Below, piece by piece: positions 29,021 through 40,235 of a stretch of 64,000 nt of DNA. Both the position numbers and the translations under genes were made by a program. Numbering within the stretch: position 1 is the stretch's first letter; each line of letters opens with the position of its first letter. Origin of the DNA: Trichaptum fuscoviolaceum. Taxonomy: Eukaryota > Basidiomycota > Agaricomycetes > Hymenochaetales > Trichaptaceae. The notes beneath the pieces were generated by a model. That model had not been told where the DNA came from and ran no database searches. It saw nothing but the letters and a program-made list of their open reading frames with translations. Where the stretch lies: the NCBI GenBank assembly GCA_910574455.1, contig CAJSYZ010000011.1, positions 930,001 to 994,000 of the forward strand, read 5' to 3'.

Positions 29021-29565
29021 TAAGTCATTCCAGTGGAATGACCCTAGGCCAGTGAGAGACCTCTGTGAACTTTAGTAGTAGCCGCCGGTCTCATTCTCGC
29101 TCCGAGTTGTTGCCCCGTTCATCCCAAAGCATTAACATGCCAAGCTATCTACGGCAATGAACTTGGGCTAACACACTGACTTTCATTGTATAAAGCTCTC
29201 TAGCTTTTTGCCGCTTCTAGAAAGCAGATACTAAATTCGGCTCGGTGTGGGCTTCGCCTTCAGCAGAGGGGTGAGTAGATGTGGATGGAGGGAAAGAGTG
29301 AAAAAAAGAAGGATCAAAGCATTGAACACAAAGACTCTCGGATATGCTCATTTGGCCGAAAGAAACAGCAAGCCGATGGACTCCCTATCAATTGTGTGGA
29401 AAGTAGAAGAAGACTATGAAGCAAATGACAAAGGTGTAGAACGGTAAATCGTTCTGAAGATATGATTTTTCATATTGGCACATACATGTAGCACTACCTT
29501 ATTTCATAATAGTCTGACTAAAGTCTTAAGATTTCTCCTCCATTGATGCCAATGGAAGACGAAAA

Positions 29566-31084
29566 TCAAGCAGATAACGCATTTATAGTTGATGTGAAGG
29601 ACTGCTTCTCCTTATAAGAATCTGAGAAGGAACGTTTGTCAGTCACTGAACTCATACGACTTTAGTATCTACTCACCGTCAAACAGCAAGGCCGATCCCA
29701 TTCCTATCACAGCAGGGAATTGTTAGAAGGGGCTAAACCTACCACGGAAGGACTCAAGGACTCACCAGCGAATGTTCCCGGTACCCACGAGTACAAATCC
29801 GTGATACCCCACGTCGTCTGGACGGAAAATCAGAAAATTGAAACATAGCGATTGGACGGTCGTGCGTACTATTCCAACACAGCGGCTGACAGCCAGACAA
29901 GCCTTAACCACGGACGTATAATCCTTCGCCTGTTGTGCAAGGTTAGCCGAAGATGCGGGTACTGTCATCTATGCTTCGGCCATCGTCAGCGATGTCTAAG
30001 TACAGCTGAAGCATTGAGAATACTCACCCTAACATCCAATTCTGTGATAGCGATATCAACGCCAGCATCGGCAAACCTCTGCAAGTTCGCTTGAAGATCT
30101 GTTGGGACCTCGCCGACGATGAAATGACTCTGGAAGCCGACACCATCTATAAGATTCTGTGCCTTGAGTGTTTTGACGAGGGACAACAGCGCGTTCGATT
30201 TTGCGTTCTCGCCTTCTGTGTTAAAATCATTCTGAGGGGCCATTTAGTAAAGAGCTCTATAGCGTAGCTTATGACTTACTATGTAAAGTTGTGCTGTGGG
30301 ATCAGCCTTGCGTGCGGTCTGGAACGCAGTCATTATATAGTTACTCCCGAGCTGCGTCAAGAACGGACTCGCGCCCAGGGTTCCGTCATCGTTGAAAGCC
30401 TGCAACAAATCTTACTTAGTTGTTTACGCCTAAATCTGCACTCGGAACGTACCTCATTCACAACATCCCATGCAAAGGTTTTCCCCTTGAAATGCTGCAT
30501 GACTGTCAAGTAATGCGCATAAATATCAGGAAGAAAGGAAGAAAAGGAAGATAAGAATCAGCAACGGACCTGTCGTTATATGGTTATTCATGGCACTCAA
30601 CAAGGAGTTGCCCTGCAGCGTTGAAACCCAAGCCGGGAGTTGGCTAATTACTTTGTTAGTGAGATCTCTCAATCGCATTGCAATACGATAAACTACGTAC
30701 TTGTGCCAAACAAGAGTATGACCACGGAGCTTCAGGGCGTTTGCAACTGCGAAAGAAGCAACTTGGTCGCCTTGGGTAAAAGTGAACATGCCTTGATTCG
30801 GTTCAGTTGCGTCCCTGTTAACAGACTAATCAGATGACACGCAAGGATGATTACGACCGACTAAACCATTTCATCTCATTCTCCGGTGTCGCCCCGCTAA
30901 ACTGCTGCATAGCAAATAGATGGAAGTTTGGGTCGCTCGCATTGGATAGATGCGGAGCGGCAAGGGCAGCACCAAAGTAGCGCGAACCAGCTGCTGCCTT
31001 CAGGGTTGCCGCCGCCCTTGAGGAGAGATGCGAAGCATGACCCAGGGTAATGAAGGTGATGAGAGCAAAGACCCCAGACAACAT
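29566..31084 (-). CDS. Secreted endo-1,4-beta-xylanase, glycoside hydrolase family 10
   Basis: Hydrolyses xylan backbones outside the cell. The ATG at 31082-31084 gives the signal peptide [18 protein letters not shown]. Family motifs in order are [41 protein letters not shown], then [10 protein letters not shown] with the acid/base Glu. ELYI-like AQLYI and [13 protein letters not shown] follow, then [19 protein letters not shown] with the nucleophile Glu, [16 protein letters not shown], and ALLFD before the C-terminus. About nine or ten exons; the last (ending 29566-29568) encodes [18 protein letters not shown]. Both catalytic Glu and the late Trp are present, so it should be active. There is no CBM1 and no linker. 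It is consistent with a plant-biomass-degrading lifestyle. Confidence 0.93.
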
Positions 31085-31969
31085 TTGCAATTGTTAGGTA
31101 AAGACTTGTGCGGTCCGCGAGGGCAATTAGCATGTTGACAGCGCTTTTTGTATGCCAACAACTCTCGGACGCATAAGGTGAAAGGTGAAATCGAGTCGTC
31201 CTGTGATCTTGCTAGAGTTTGCCCGGGACCTCGTCCGCCTACGATTGATAGCTCCTAACGAAGAACATCATACAGGAGCACATGCATCCCGCCCTGCGAC
31301 AAAGAATACGTTAATGGAACGCTAGAAAGGAGCTCCTGTACGTCCTCGACGATGATCACCATGCAAGCCCATAAAGAGTATGAAAGACTGGCAGTTGCAA
31401 AGCGCGTGGGCCCTCTTGCGGAGTATTAGCAAGCGGTATTGGTGTTTGGAATAGAGAATGCGGAGTAAGCCCTTTCATGTGACGAGAAACAGAAGGATCA
31501 CGGAGAAAGAACCTTTAGACATAGGGTGCGCTCTACTTGAAAATAGGACAGCGAGCTGACGCGTGAGTACCAGAAACGGATAAAAGCGGCACAGTAGGAA
31601 TCGCAAGCTTCGGGTATCCCACAGCAGCAACCCGCAAGTCAAATCTCCTGATGGCTTTCACATAACACCGAGAACAATCAAGTGAGACTGTCACTATTGG
31701 TCGTCCTTCGAGGCACGAGCTGTAAACTCGGAAAAGAAACGAAGAGATGTTAGTGCCTAGACAAGTCCATGTACACAAGATCCGAAAGATTCCGCCTTCA
31801 CGAAATATTGAAGAGGTATTTGCTCCCTCACGCGACCCATTTAAGAACAAGGGAGTCCGTCGTCATGAATGTACACGCTTCGAAGAGCTTCCGTTAGAGG
31901 ACAAGGTTAAGAGAGGATTTCGAAAGCTAATATTATAGTAAAAAACAACACAACTTCACATTGATTTAA
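31085..31969. other. Intergenic region
   Basis: Xylanase promoter side and 3' flank of Dap1. No gene is supported; the 105-codon minus-strand frame at 31533-31850 lacks an ATG and any domain feature. Confidence 0.5.
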
Positions 31970-32689
31970 TCAGTCATTATTTTCCACGAGCTCGCCACAA
32001 ACGATGTATTTGCCGCTGAAGTGTTCAATCCATCCTACAAATGCCGCATGAGATAAGCTTAATAGGTATAAGCGTCAACATACCGTTCATATTCTCACTG
32101 GAAGAACCAAGCAAAGGTTCTCAGTAACGTGACCAGAAAAGAGCAGATTGTGACGCACATTTCCGATGGTGTCAGATCCTCCAACTTATCCAATGGTTGG
32201 TCAATGGGGGTGAGCATGTCTGGGCATGCCGGTCAGTAGCTGTCAGATAAACAACTACCATTGACTAACCTTCATCAAATGACTGCTTAGCCATTCCACG
32301 GGATGCATCTCTTCCAGCAAAGTTTCCATACGGTCCATCTAACAAGGCACAGGTCCCATGAGATATTCTTCTTGCTTGGTCAACAGTTCGCACTGACCTG
32401 GTCCGTAAAAGCTCCTTCCAGCGGTAACGTCGAACACCTTGCCCTTGATAGCAAGCAATATCCGGCCACCATCCTTTCCATCAAAGGGTACGAGAGTCTT
32501 TGGGGTGTACGTCTTGAAAAGTAGGGTAGGAGGATGACTCTTCGGCATCCATGAGTAACCTTTCCTGAAGTCATTCGGGATGTCACTCGACTGAGAGGTT
32601 GATGGAAAGACTATCTTCTGGCCATAGTAGATAATAACGAGTAGTAGTAAAGTGTTTACAGGAGCGCCTAAGTCGATACTGAGGCCCAT
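31970..32689 (-). CDS. Dap1/MAPR membrane-anchored heme-binding protein (cytochrome b5-like fold)
   Basis: Heme-binding activator of P450s, notably Erg11/CYP51 in sterol synthesis, at the ER. Five in-phase exons (32398-32689, 32270-32338, 32159-32219, 32084-32097, 31970-32034) give 166 residues, the usual family size. The N-terminus has one membrane helix (VNTLLLLVIIYY). The b5-like domain shows [52 protein letters not shown] and DKLEDLTPSE. The end, GWIEHFSGKYIVCGEL, matches the family's GW-x-x-HF-x-x-KY. Exon 4 is a 14-nt microexon required to keep frame. It is divergent from NC2-alpha with 228 bp between start codons. Confidence 0.92.
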
Positions 32690-32917
32690 CTTGTCTCGAT
32701 GTAAGTTTGGGGATGTCTGTCAGAGACGCTTCAAGTTCAAGTTCCCGGAATGCTAAGTACTAGTACTACTAGTAGTATCCCAAGCCGGCCCTAAGCAAGA
32801 GCTAGTAACTAAGTACTAAGTATAAGTACTACTAGCTGGAAGTTACATAAACATCAAGCTCAAAGTGCGCAACAACATCATACATATACCCCCCTAAACG
32901 ATTGGACAAATATCATA
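32690..32917. promoter_or_regulatory. Bidirectional promoter between Dap1 and NC2-alpha, with TAGTAC microsatellite
   Basis: A 228-bp gap between divergent start codons. From about 32752 to 32835 it is filled with TAGTAC/AGTACT words, many self-complementary, around a GCCGGCC core. Confidence 0.55.
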
Positions 32918-33571
32918 ATGAAGAATAAGAACAAGCAGACTAAATTTCCGGTCGTAAGGAAATATCCTCTCTAATTACTTCGGAGAGATAATAATACTCT
33001 GTCGATAGGCACGCATAAAGAAGATCATGCAGAAAGATGAGGAAGTTGGCAAAGTTGCGCAAGCAACACCTGTCGTTATTTGTGAGTTAACTATATCGAA
33101 ATGCATCCTGGTAGCTACTCTGAATTTGCATACCCATAGCGAAGGCATTAGAGCTGTTCCTAGGGTTGATTGTTGATGAGGCGTCAAAGGTCACACTAGA
33201 AAGAAATTCTAAACGAGTTGAAGCCTACCATTTGTGAGTGCATTCTTAGACTTTTCCAAACCACACTTGATGCTAATATAACACTATAACCTACTAGAAA
33301 GCATGCTATTGAACGCACAGACATGCTCGATTTTCTCAAAGAGATCGTTGCCGCTGTACCGGACCCTTCAGCAGGTGGTACAATCGACCTCGAAGCAGAG
33401 AAGGCTGAAGGCAGACGGCGACGGGGCGCGACACGTAAGCGGAGGAAGAAGGGCGAGCCGGAGGCAGAGGAACCTGTCGATGAAAGTGGGTGGGCAAGGA
33501 CTGGCGGTGCTGGGACAGACGGCGAAGATGACGGCGGCCAAGAGGCGGAATCAGACAACGAGTGGGATTAG
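32918..33571 (+). CDS. NC2-alpha / DRAP1 (Bur6-like) histone-fold transcription regulator
   Basis: Partner of NC2-beta/Dr1 that binds TBP on DNA and modulates RNA polymerase II initiation. Four in-phase exons (32918-32953, 33009-33081, 33140-33233, 33298-33571) give 158 residues. The histone fold reads TKFPVARIKKIMQKDEEVG, ATPVVISKALELFL, then RVEAYHLKHAIERTDMLDFL, all diagnostic. A basic stretch (GRRRRGATRKRRKKG) and an acidic tail follow. The short ATG-proximal MKNKNKQTKFP supports the chosen start. Confidence 0.94.
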
Positions 33572-34314
33572 GGACGAAGGTCACGGTCGGGGACGTGTAT
33601 ATTTATGCGAGAACGCTACGTTACGTTTTGTCTGATACTTGTGCTTTCTGTCTTGGTTGTTTTACTCACGCTATCTGCTAACTATGTAGCAATAGAATTC
33701 ATTTTGGATTTCCGTATACCAGGGTATGACGCCGCTCCGAGTCAAATTTGCAATATTCAGCTAAATAACCATTGTGAGGAAGATTATCATTATGCAAGTG
33801 TGGTTTAAAATGCCTAGCAACATATTATGGAACTCGGTACTTCTGACAAGACCAATATATCGCCTACATTTATACTGCAACTTGGTTATACTACAGGGAT
33901 CAGAAAATGCTCACTTCCAAGCGCCCACACAAGCCCGTGACTCAACACTGGTCGCCAGCAAGGACGATTGCTTTACGACGGTATTGTCTTCAATGGCCAT
34001 CCTCGTTGTATTTCACGCAATTTCTTCATCATGACTATAAGCGCCTGCACCATTTTTTCATCGATCAAACTTGCCAGGTCCTTGCACTGAACATACGGAG
34101 CTCAAAATGTACTCCGAATGGCGACCGGCTTGTTAACAGCAATATGTACAGTATGCGGTATAGTTTGTTTATTAAAGAAATCCATATGCTATCTGACAGG
34201 AAATGAGGGATATGATGTGTGCATGCAGAAGGCTATTTATTATATGATACTGGAATGCAGGAAACAACGGGAAACAGAAGAAAGAGATTTCGTTAGAAAT
34301 AGAGCGTATCTCGT
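33572..34314. other. Convergent intergenic region
   Basis: 3' flanks of NC2-alpha and the CAX-type exchanger. No gene seen. Confidence 0.5.
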
Positions 34315-36517
34315 CTAGTATCTGAAGAACCCAGAGACGACTTCACCAGCACTCTCGACAACGCCAGACTCTGCACCACCACTTTCAGCACCTGCAACTG
34401 AAAGGGCGTGTGCGACGCTACTGCAGTCTAGCATCTGCGCAATAGACTCTTGGCCGGGATAGAACCAACTGCATAGAGCCTGTAAAAGGAGATCGGTAAG
34501 CCGAAGGGAATGTACGGATACTTGCACCAATGCTTACGATCATGAAATAGAATGACACCATTATGAAACCCTCCACCCAGTTGGTCTTCGCATCCGCGGT
34601 GACATAGTTCACCAAGAAGCACGCCCCGAGGACTAGAGCCACTTCGTAGAAGTCTACGATATTCGGAAAGTTGGCGGTTATACAGCACTCATAGGATGAA
34701 CTCACTCACCGAAGAGTAAAGTCAGGGGCTTGTTCGACCACCAGCTGAGCAAAATCAGGAAAGGCATCCAAAAGAGTGTGAATTGGATGCTAAGATCTAT
34801 CGCACGCCCCTTCGCGAGCGTTGCGGGAGGCTCAGGTTCGCTAAGGAAGAACGAAAGTGAGGCGCGAAAGAAGTACATGATCGCTACAACACCGTCTGCG
34901 GAGAACGAGACGATAGGAAGTAGGATGAGACCGAACCACTCTTCTGATATATTGCTCTGTTCGCGGACGAATTCGATACTCTCGACAAGCTGTACGAGGT
35001 GAGGGAAACGGTGATTGTATATTGGACATCCATTAATTAGGCTGCGACTATGCTGATCCTTACGTACCATTTCAGCGGTAACAGCCATGACGGCAATTGT
35101 CGCCAACAGGAATAAGATGCAGAACCATGAGCTTACTTCCGGATTCTCGTGAACAAGACGATCTTCCTCCATATGAATCTCGTCAGGTGTGTTAGTATTC
35201 AGCATGAACGCATTTCCTCCTCCGGGGGGATTATGAAGAAATATGCGTGAAGCGATGTAGCTGCGAGTAGGATTACTCATTAATAGTCGAGAATTTTGGA
35301 AGTCATGACTGAACGTACATGAGAAGCAAAATCACAGCGATACCGCGGCTCATTTCCAAGATAAGATGGCGCGTAGCATCGCTCACACCTAGACTTTCCG
35401 CGCTTGCAGTTGCAGCATTGTCCAGTGCATTAAAGAAAGCGGCAGGAATAAGGAGACTCAGAACTCTATATCTTAAAGAGTAAGCCAATAGTATCTTGGA
35501 ATGAATTCGGAACAACAGAACCCAATCGTTAGCAGCGTATGATTCAGTTCCGTAAGATGGGGATGGAGATTCTGCTCCGATATGCGCGCACCTCCAGTGA
35601 GGAATGCAGTACCAGGGACAAGGAGCAGGTGAAGGAGTACAATACCTGGATTTCAGGTAAGGGTGATATATGAAACCTTGCACCAAAATACCAATACCGA
35701 CCAATGATCGTAGCCTGTAACAACCGAAGCCTTGTTCATTGCATCAGATTGAAAGCAGGGAACAAAAAGAGGGCTGTACAATAGAATCCTACTCACTCGC
35801 ATTTGTTGAGTAGTAAAATGATGCCCATCGTAGCTTCAACAGCACTACGGACAGTCCTCCAATCAGAAAGTACCCATCTGCAATGAACAAATACTTTACT
35901 TGTTTAACGTGATACAAATTAAGTCACCGATCTGCTTCCCGACATAGAAAGCCATTTGCTCGCCACCATAGTCGAATAATCTTTCGAGTGGAATGATGGA
36001 CAAGAAACAAACTGCCAGAGACAGGTAAGCAAAGAAATAAAGGAACTGCGTTGAAAACTCACGGGCAAAGGTGATGTTGTCGTTTTTCCAGTGGAAGTGG
36101 GATGCCCATGCGAAAGGAATAAAGAGCAGCATCATGTTAAGATCTAGTTGTTCTTTCCATTAGCGACAAAGAACAAAAGTACTGATGGAGCGCAAGCTCA
36201 CAGCTACTCTTCGCAACATTCTTCATACTTTCTACAACTCCTATTGGCCTTCGACCTTTACCTCGAAAGCGATCCCATAGCTTTTGACGGTGTTCTTCCC
36301 CAAACTCACATTCAATCTTCGCCTCCAGATTTTGCAGACCCTTTTCGAAGTCCAGTTCGACGCGTGAAGCCATATGTGACACGCGGGAAATCGAGCGTTG
36401 AATGAGACTGGCAGGTTCGGCTTCGATCTCGAGCGTAGAGGGGAGTTTTGCCGCCCCGTCAGACTCAGGCAGCTTTGGGACTTCCATCGATGAAGATGAC
36501 GGAGGAGTTTGTGGCAT
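34315..36517 (-). CDS. CAX-type (CaCA superfamily) cation/H+ exchanger with altered c-2 motif
   Basis: Multi-pass membrane antiporter, probably vacuolar. The N-terminal ~125 residues are soluble. Helices follow with the CAX hallmarks RLFDYGGEQMAFYVGKQIGDL, NKAVEAT-like and ELRLLQATIIG. LLVPGTAFLTGGARISEQ is next (from 35640 down to about 35550), then LLIPAAFF and EMSRGIAVILLLM. In the second repeat the family's GNAAEH is replaced: LILLPIVSFSADGVVAIMYF. The end is NYVTADAKTNWVEGFIMVSFYFMIA, then a short acidic tail ending GFFRY. About nine exons, roughly 480 residues. The first repeat NKAVEAT and its Glu are kept. The ion specificity of such SFSADG proteins is not known to me. Confidence 0.85.
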
Positions 36518-38627
36518 AGTGCATGAGTGTCCTTAAAATGTTTGTCAGGGGAAGGTGACCTATACCAGTATGCGTCCCGGACCAACCGCTCTACAATGAT
36601 GAAGACCGACATAATACAAAAATGTGCGCCAAGAGCTCAGATGTTCACTATTGCTCGCCAAGAGCCTTTATTTTGAAATGTCGGAAACAATGGTTAAGAT
36701 GATTCTGCCCAGCCAGACACCGTGCAAGTAGAGATGAGATGAAGCGTTCAGGTAAGTCGCGCCGTGAGCGGAACGAGCGAGTACATATTGTACTTGTACA
36801 ATACAAAATTGGACCCGCCTTGGTGCATTGATAGTTCGCTGTAACATAACTCATTCCTCGCATAATGCAATGAGCTTCGGTGAATGAAGAACTTATCACA
36901 TACTTCGTTCCTCGGGAGGAGACAAGATCGCAGCCGAGATTAAAGCAACCCGATAATTATCAATACCTTGTTGAATGGTGGTAATAAGTCTTCGTTCTCC
37001 AATATTATCAGAATAATCACCTACAGGTAGTTCAATTCCACTTCCTCCGAGTACAGTATTCGATTCGCACTCAGAGCCTGAAACCATTCAAGTTGGAGAT
37101 CGTCAACGAACCACGAGATGGCCACCAGACTTACACTCAATATTGCATCAAGCAAGACATTCATACTCAGCATTCTAGCACAGTGAAGGTAATGAAAACG
37201 CTGTTCAGAGCAATCAGAGATGGTGAGAGGGACCTTTGCGTTAGACTTGGTTAGCCTCGTGACCAGGCCAGGCTGCTTCGGAAAAAGTCTGCGCCTTGTC
37301 TGCCACAGCAGACATATACAAAAAAGTAGCCTGGTCTGGTTACAAAACTAAGACTTGGTACTACAGTGACACGGAAGCCTGAGAGAAGTTGACTTCCGAG
37401 AATGTGGTTTTCCTTTTTCTCACGGCTCTAGTACTGGTATAGTACACATACGTAGGCTACCTCCGCTCTACGGGGCTGCGTTGAGTTTCCTTTCTATATA
37501 AATCTCTTACAGCTCTTCACTATATACCTACTTGAAATGTGCCTGGGCCTCCTTTGGGAAAGAAAGTCTACGAAAAACCATCGGCAAAATAGCTAACATC
37601 ACTTGGGATTGGTTAGAACTTAGTTCTCTTGTGACATAGCTTGGTCCCTCGTTTCCTCTGACTATGCCATTGGACCTCGCTTGCAGGGCGGAAAGGCATG
37701 AATTAATACTGACAATCTCGATGGCTGTCGGGAAACGCTAAACTACGCCGTCCACGCAGGACTCCTAGTGGTACACTCTGATAGAGGTGCATACTATTGT
37801 ATGTCCTTTGGACAGCTTTGAAGAACTGGGCGGCTTTGCAATTTTCGGAAGGAACTTGAAATGATGATCATGCGAGTAGTACATCGGTATAGAAGCTCCC
37901 TGCTGCATGCAATCTGTCAACATCAACTGGCGGAGACCAATGTCTCTTCTAAACAAATAACGACTCGAAAAGGGTTCGCAGGCTTCTATCCGATGGCATC
38001 GTACTTCCGAACGTTGCTCTATTTTGGTCCTATAATGACGGTGCCTACTTAACCGAAGCATATTTTGGGTAGTTCAGTTAAATCAGGTGTTGTACCATGA
38101 AGCTGGTAACAAGGTGAGTTTACAGTGCTTCCATCATAAAACTACGACATTTACTCATTACTTGATACATTCAATCACTCGCACGCTGGCATACTTCGAA
38201 CAGAATATGGCTCTATACATTTGGATAAGTTTACGAACATCTCTAAAATTCCCAGAGTGCAAGGTCCGCAACGCTCATGTACTTACTATATCAAAGTTGC
38301 AGGGGTCCCGCTGGCAGGTCTTGGCATTATACAGCCGATCACAGCAAGCTATGCGCTCAAATTAAAGACATATAAACCGAGCTGAGAACTCTAGACTGCA
38401 TTCAAGTTGGAATGAGTCAACATGGTCGAATGTAGGCAACAACCCCGTACCATCAACGCGCTTTCCCAGAGCTGTCAAGCAACAACGGTAGCGAAGGCAG
38501 CGCATCATTTCTTCCCGGAAGTACGTTCAGATCTTTGAATAGTCCCTGTTGATCAAGCTATGCTAAAAAGTGCCAAGATGCTAGTATGGCGCGTTCTGTA
38601 ACCAATGAGAAAGCGGTGCTCGGAGGC
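36518..38627. other. Gene-poor region
   Basis: No gene supported. A short ATG frame at 36896-37087 on the minus strand has no recognisable feature. Around 37258-37345 there is an imperfect inverted repeat (GTGACCAGGCCAGGCTGCTT versus AAGTAGCCTGGTCTGGTTAC), suggesting a small hairpin. Confidence 0.45.
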
Positions 38628-39265
38628 TACTACAGTGGGGAAAGGCCAATTTCCGCAATTCCGAGCAGGCCGCAATTTTAAGCGTAAAACTCCGATTTTA
38701 AAAGTTCTGCTATGAAACCAAGGGAGAAACGCTTATTTATGCAATAAAAAATTTCCGGACTTTTGTTTCAATTTTTTTCGGAGACAAAAACTTAAAATCT
38801 CCCGGATTGAGCTCGGATTGAATTGGAATGCTTTGAAATACTGTTCTGAAACATTTCCGAGCATTTGCAAAAATCTTACCATCAAGGCTTTCCTCTTGGG
38901 GTATCAAGCTATTGGTCTCGGACATTTCCTGATGGGGTTCAAACCCGGGGAAAAGTAGGTCAAATTTCAAAAAAGTTGATGAGAAACCACCGGATTGGTG
39001 AACAGAGTCAATTCCGAGTATTCCGAGCCCGTGGGAAAGCTATAAAAGGCGGTAAACACCAAATTTAGCAGCATGTTTCAAATTCTGAGGTGTCATTTTT
39101 TTCGGAATACATCTTAAGAAAATCTAGTCAATAAGAATTGAAGTTACAATGCATTAGAAGCTATTTACATGGTTTCAGGGTCATTGGTTAAAATTTGTGT
39201 CAGGAGAAGAAATGTATTTAAGTGGGCTTCGGAATTGCTGGATGTGGCCTTTCCCCACTGTAGTA
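38628..39265. mobile_element. MITE-like element A (Tc1/mariner-type ends)
   Basis: Inverted repeat TACTACAGTGGGGAAAGGCCA at 38628-38648 is matched exactly by its reverse complement at 39245-39265. The element spans about 638 bp. TA dinucleotides at the ends fit the TA target duplication of Tc1/mariner/pogo elements. No transposase frame exists inside, so it is non-autonomous. Which TA is the target duplication is ambiguous, because the ends read TACTA. Confidence 0.8.
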
Positions 39266-39409
39266 TTCACTCAACTGCTGGTATGCCGTTTGTATTACTT
39301 ACTTATATGACAAACCAAAGCTTTACAGCATACAACAACATGAACTGTGGGCACGACTCGGAGGGTACCGCACTGTTCATTCGCGACGCGCAGTAACAGC
39401 GCTCATATA

Positions 39410-40178
39410 TACAGCCGGTTACTAAAAATGATCGTCACCCCCTTGATTTCTGGTTTTTCGAGTTTTATTACTTCCACATACCAGTAAAAATCCTATAAAT
39501 ATTTGTGTATAGCTACATCTTCAATCTACGTATAACAACGTAAAAATGAAGGACATTCTCAACCAAAGTGAGAAGATAGCGAGGACTTTCTGTGTTCTCG
39601 GGGTTACCAAATTTGGCATCATTTTTGTCTTTATATGCTGCCGGAAACTCTCATCTCAAACCCATGCAGCTTCAAAATTTCGCAGAATATAGCTATATGT
39701 CTGCTTGTCCTACTATAGGAGTTTCATGCCTGGACATTGCCTGCATGGCTCTTGAAAGTGCTGAGTACCCCAAAAATGCCAAATAAAGCCAAAATTTGCT
39801 TTTAATTCATGAATCTGACATTCATTCTGTGATATCTTCTAAACTACTGATCAAATGCTCTTGATAAATTTATGATATATAATAGGACATCTTAAAATGC
39901 ATTCTGCAAGGTTAGAATGGTGAATGCACTGTGCATTCTGTTGCAAAAAAATCAACATATCCCGCAACTTAGGCCTTTTGAGTAATTTCCCACGACCCTA
40001 AAACACTCATTTCCCTCGACTGCAAGGTTGGCTTTGCATGCTTTTTTATGTTTTCTAATTAACACAGTCCTTTAATAATATTGAGCAGATACCGAAGGTA
40101 CATTAACAAGAAGAATGTTAATTCCGAGAAAATGGGTCACAACCGAGGGGTGACGATCAATTTTTGTAACCGGCTGTA
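39410..40178. mobile_element. MITE-like element B (32-bp inverted repeats, TA flanks)
   Basis: The left end 39410-39441 (TACAGCCGGTTACTAAAAAT...) and the reverse complement of the right end 40147-40178 agree at 30 of 32 positions. The TA at each end fits a TA target duplication, giving an element of about 765 bp. It has no coding capacity beyond chance frames. An internal GAATGCAC-T-GTGCATTC hairpin lies near 39920. It ends 58 bp before the ATG of the next gene. Confidence 0.85.
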
Positions 40179-40235
40179 TTAAATGCACGAACGGCAGTAT
40201 CCCGTCCCCTTCGTTGATTCAGATTATCCACAACG

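Larger units (their letters stand above)
27204..29565. other. 2.4-kb gene-free tract, pyrimidine-rich, with repeated hairpins
   Basis: No coding frame with family features. From about 28050 to 29050 the plus strand is rich in T/C and carries the repeat copies listed separately. A GTTCGAGCC word near 27920 resembles a tRNA B box, but no tRNA fold was found. Confidence 0.5.

Noticed and set aside
31533..31850. 105-codon minus-strand frame
   Set aside because: Starts from TTG rather than ATG, with no domain, splice or conservation evidence.
38880..38955. GGTTCAAACCC resembling a tRNA B box
   Set aside because: Lies inside MITE A; the T-arm does not pair and no cloverleaf is possible.
39592..39786. 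64-codon open frame inside MITE B
   Set aside because: No ATG-initiated domain and no relation to transposases; expected by chance.
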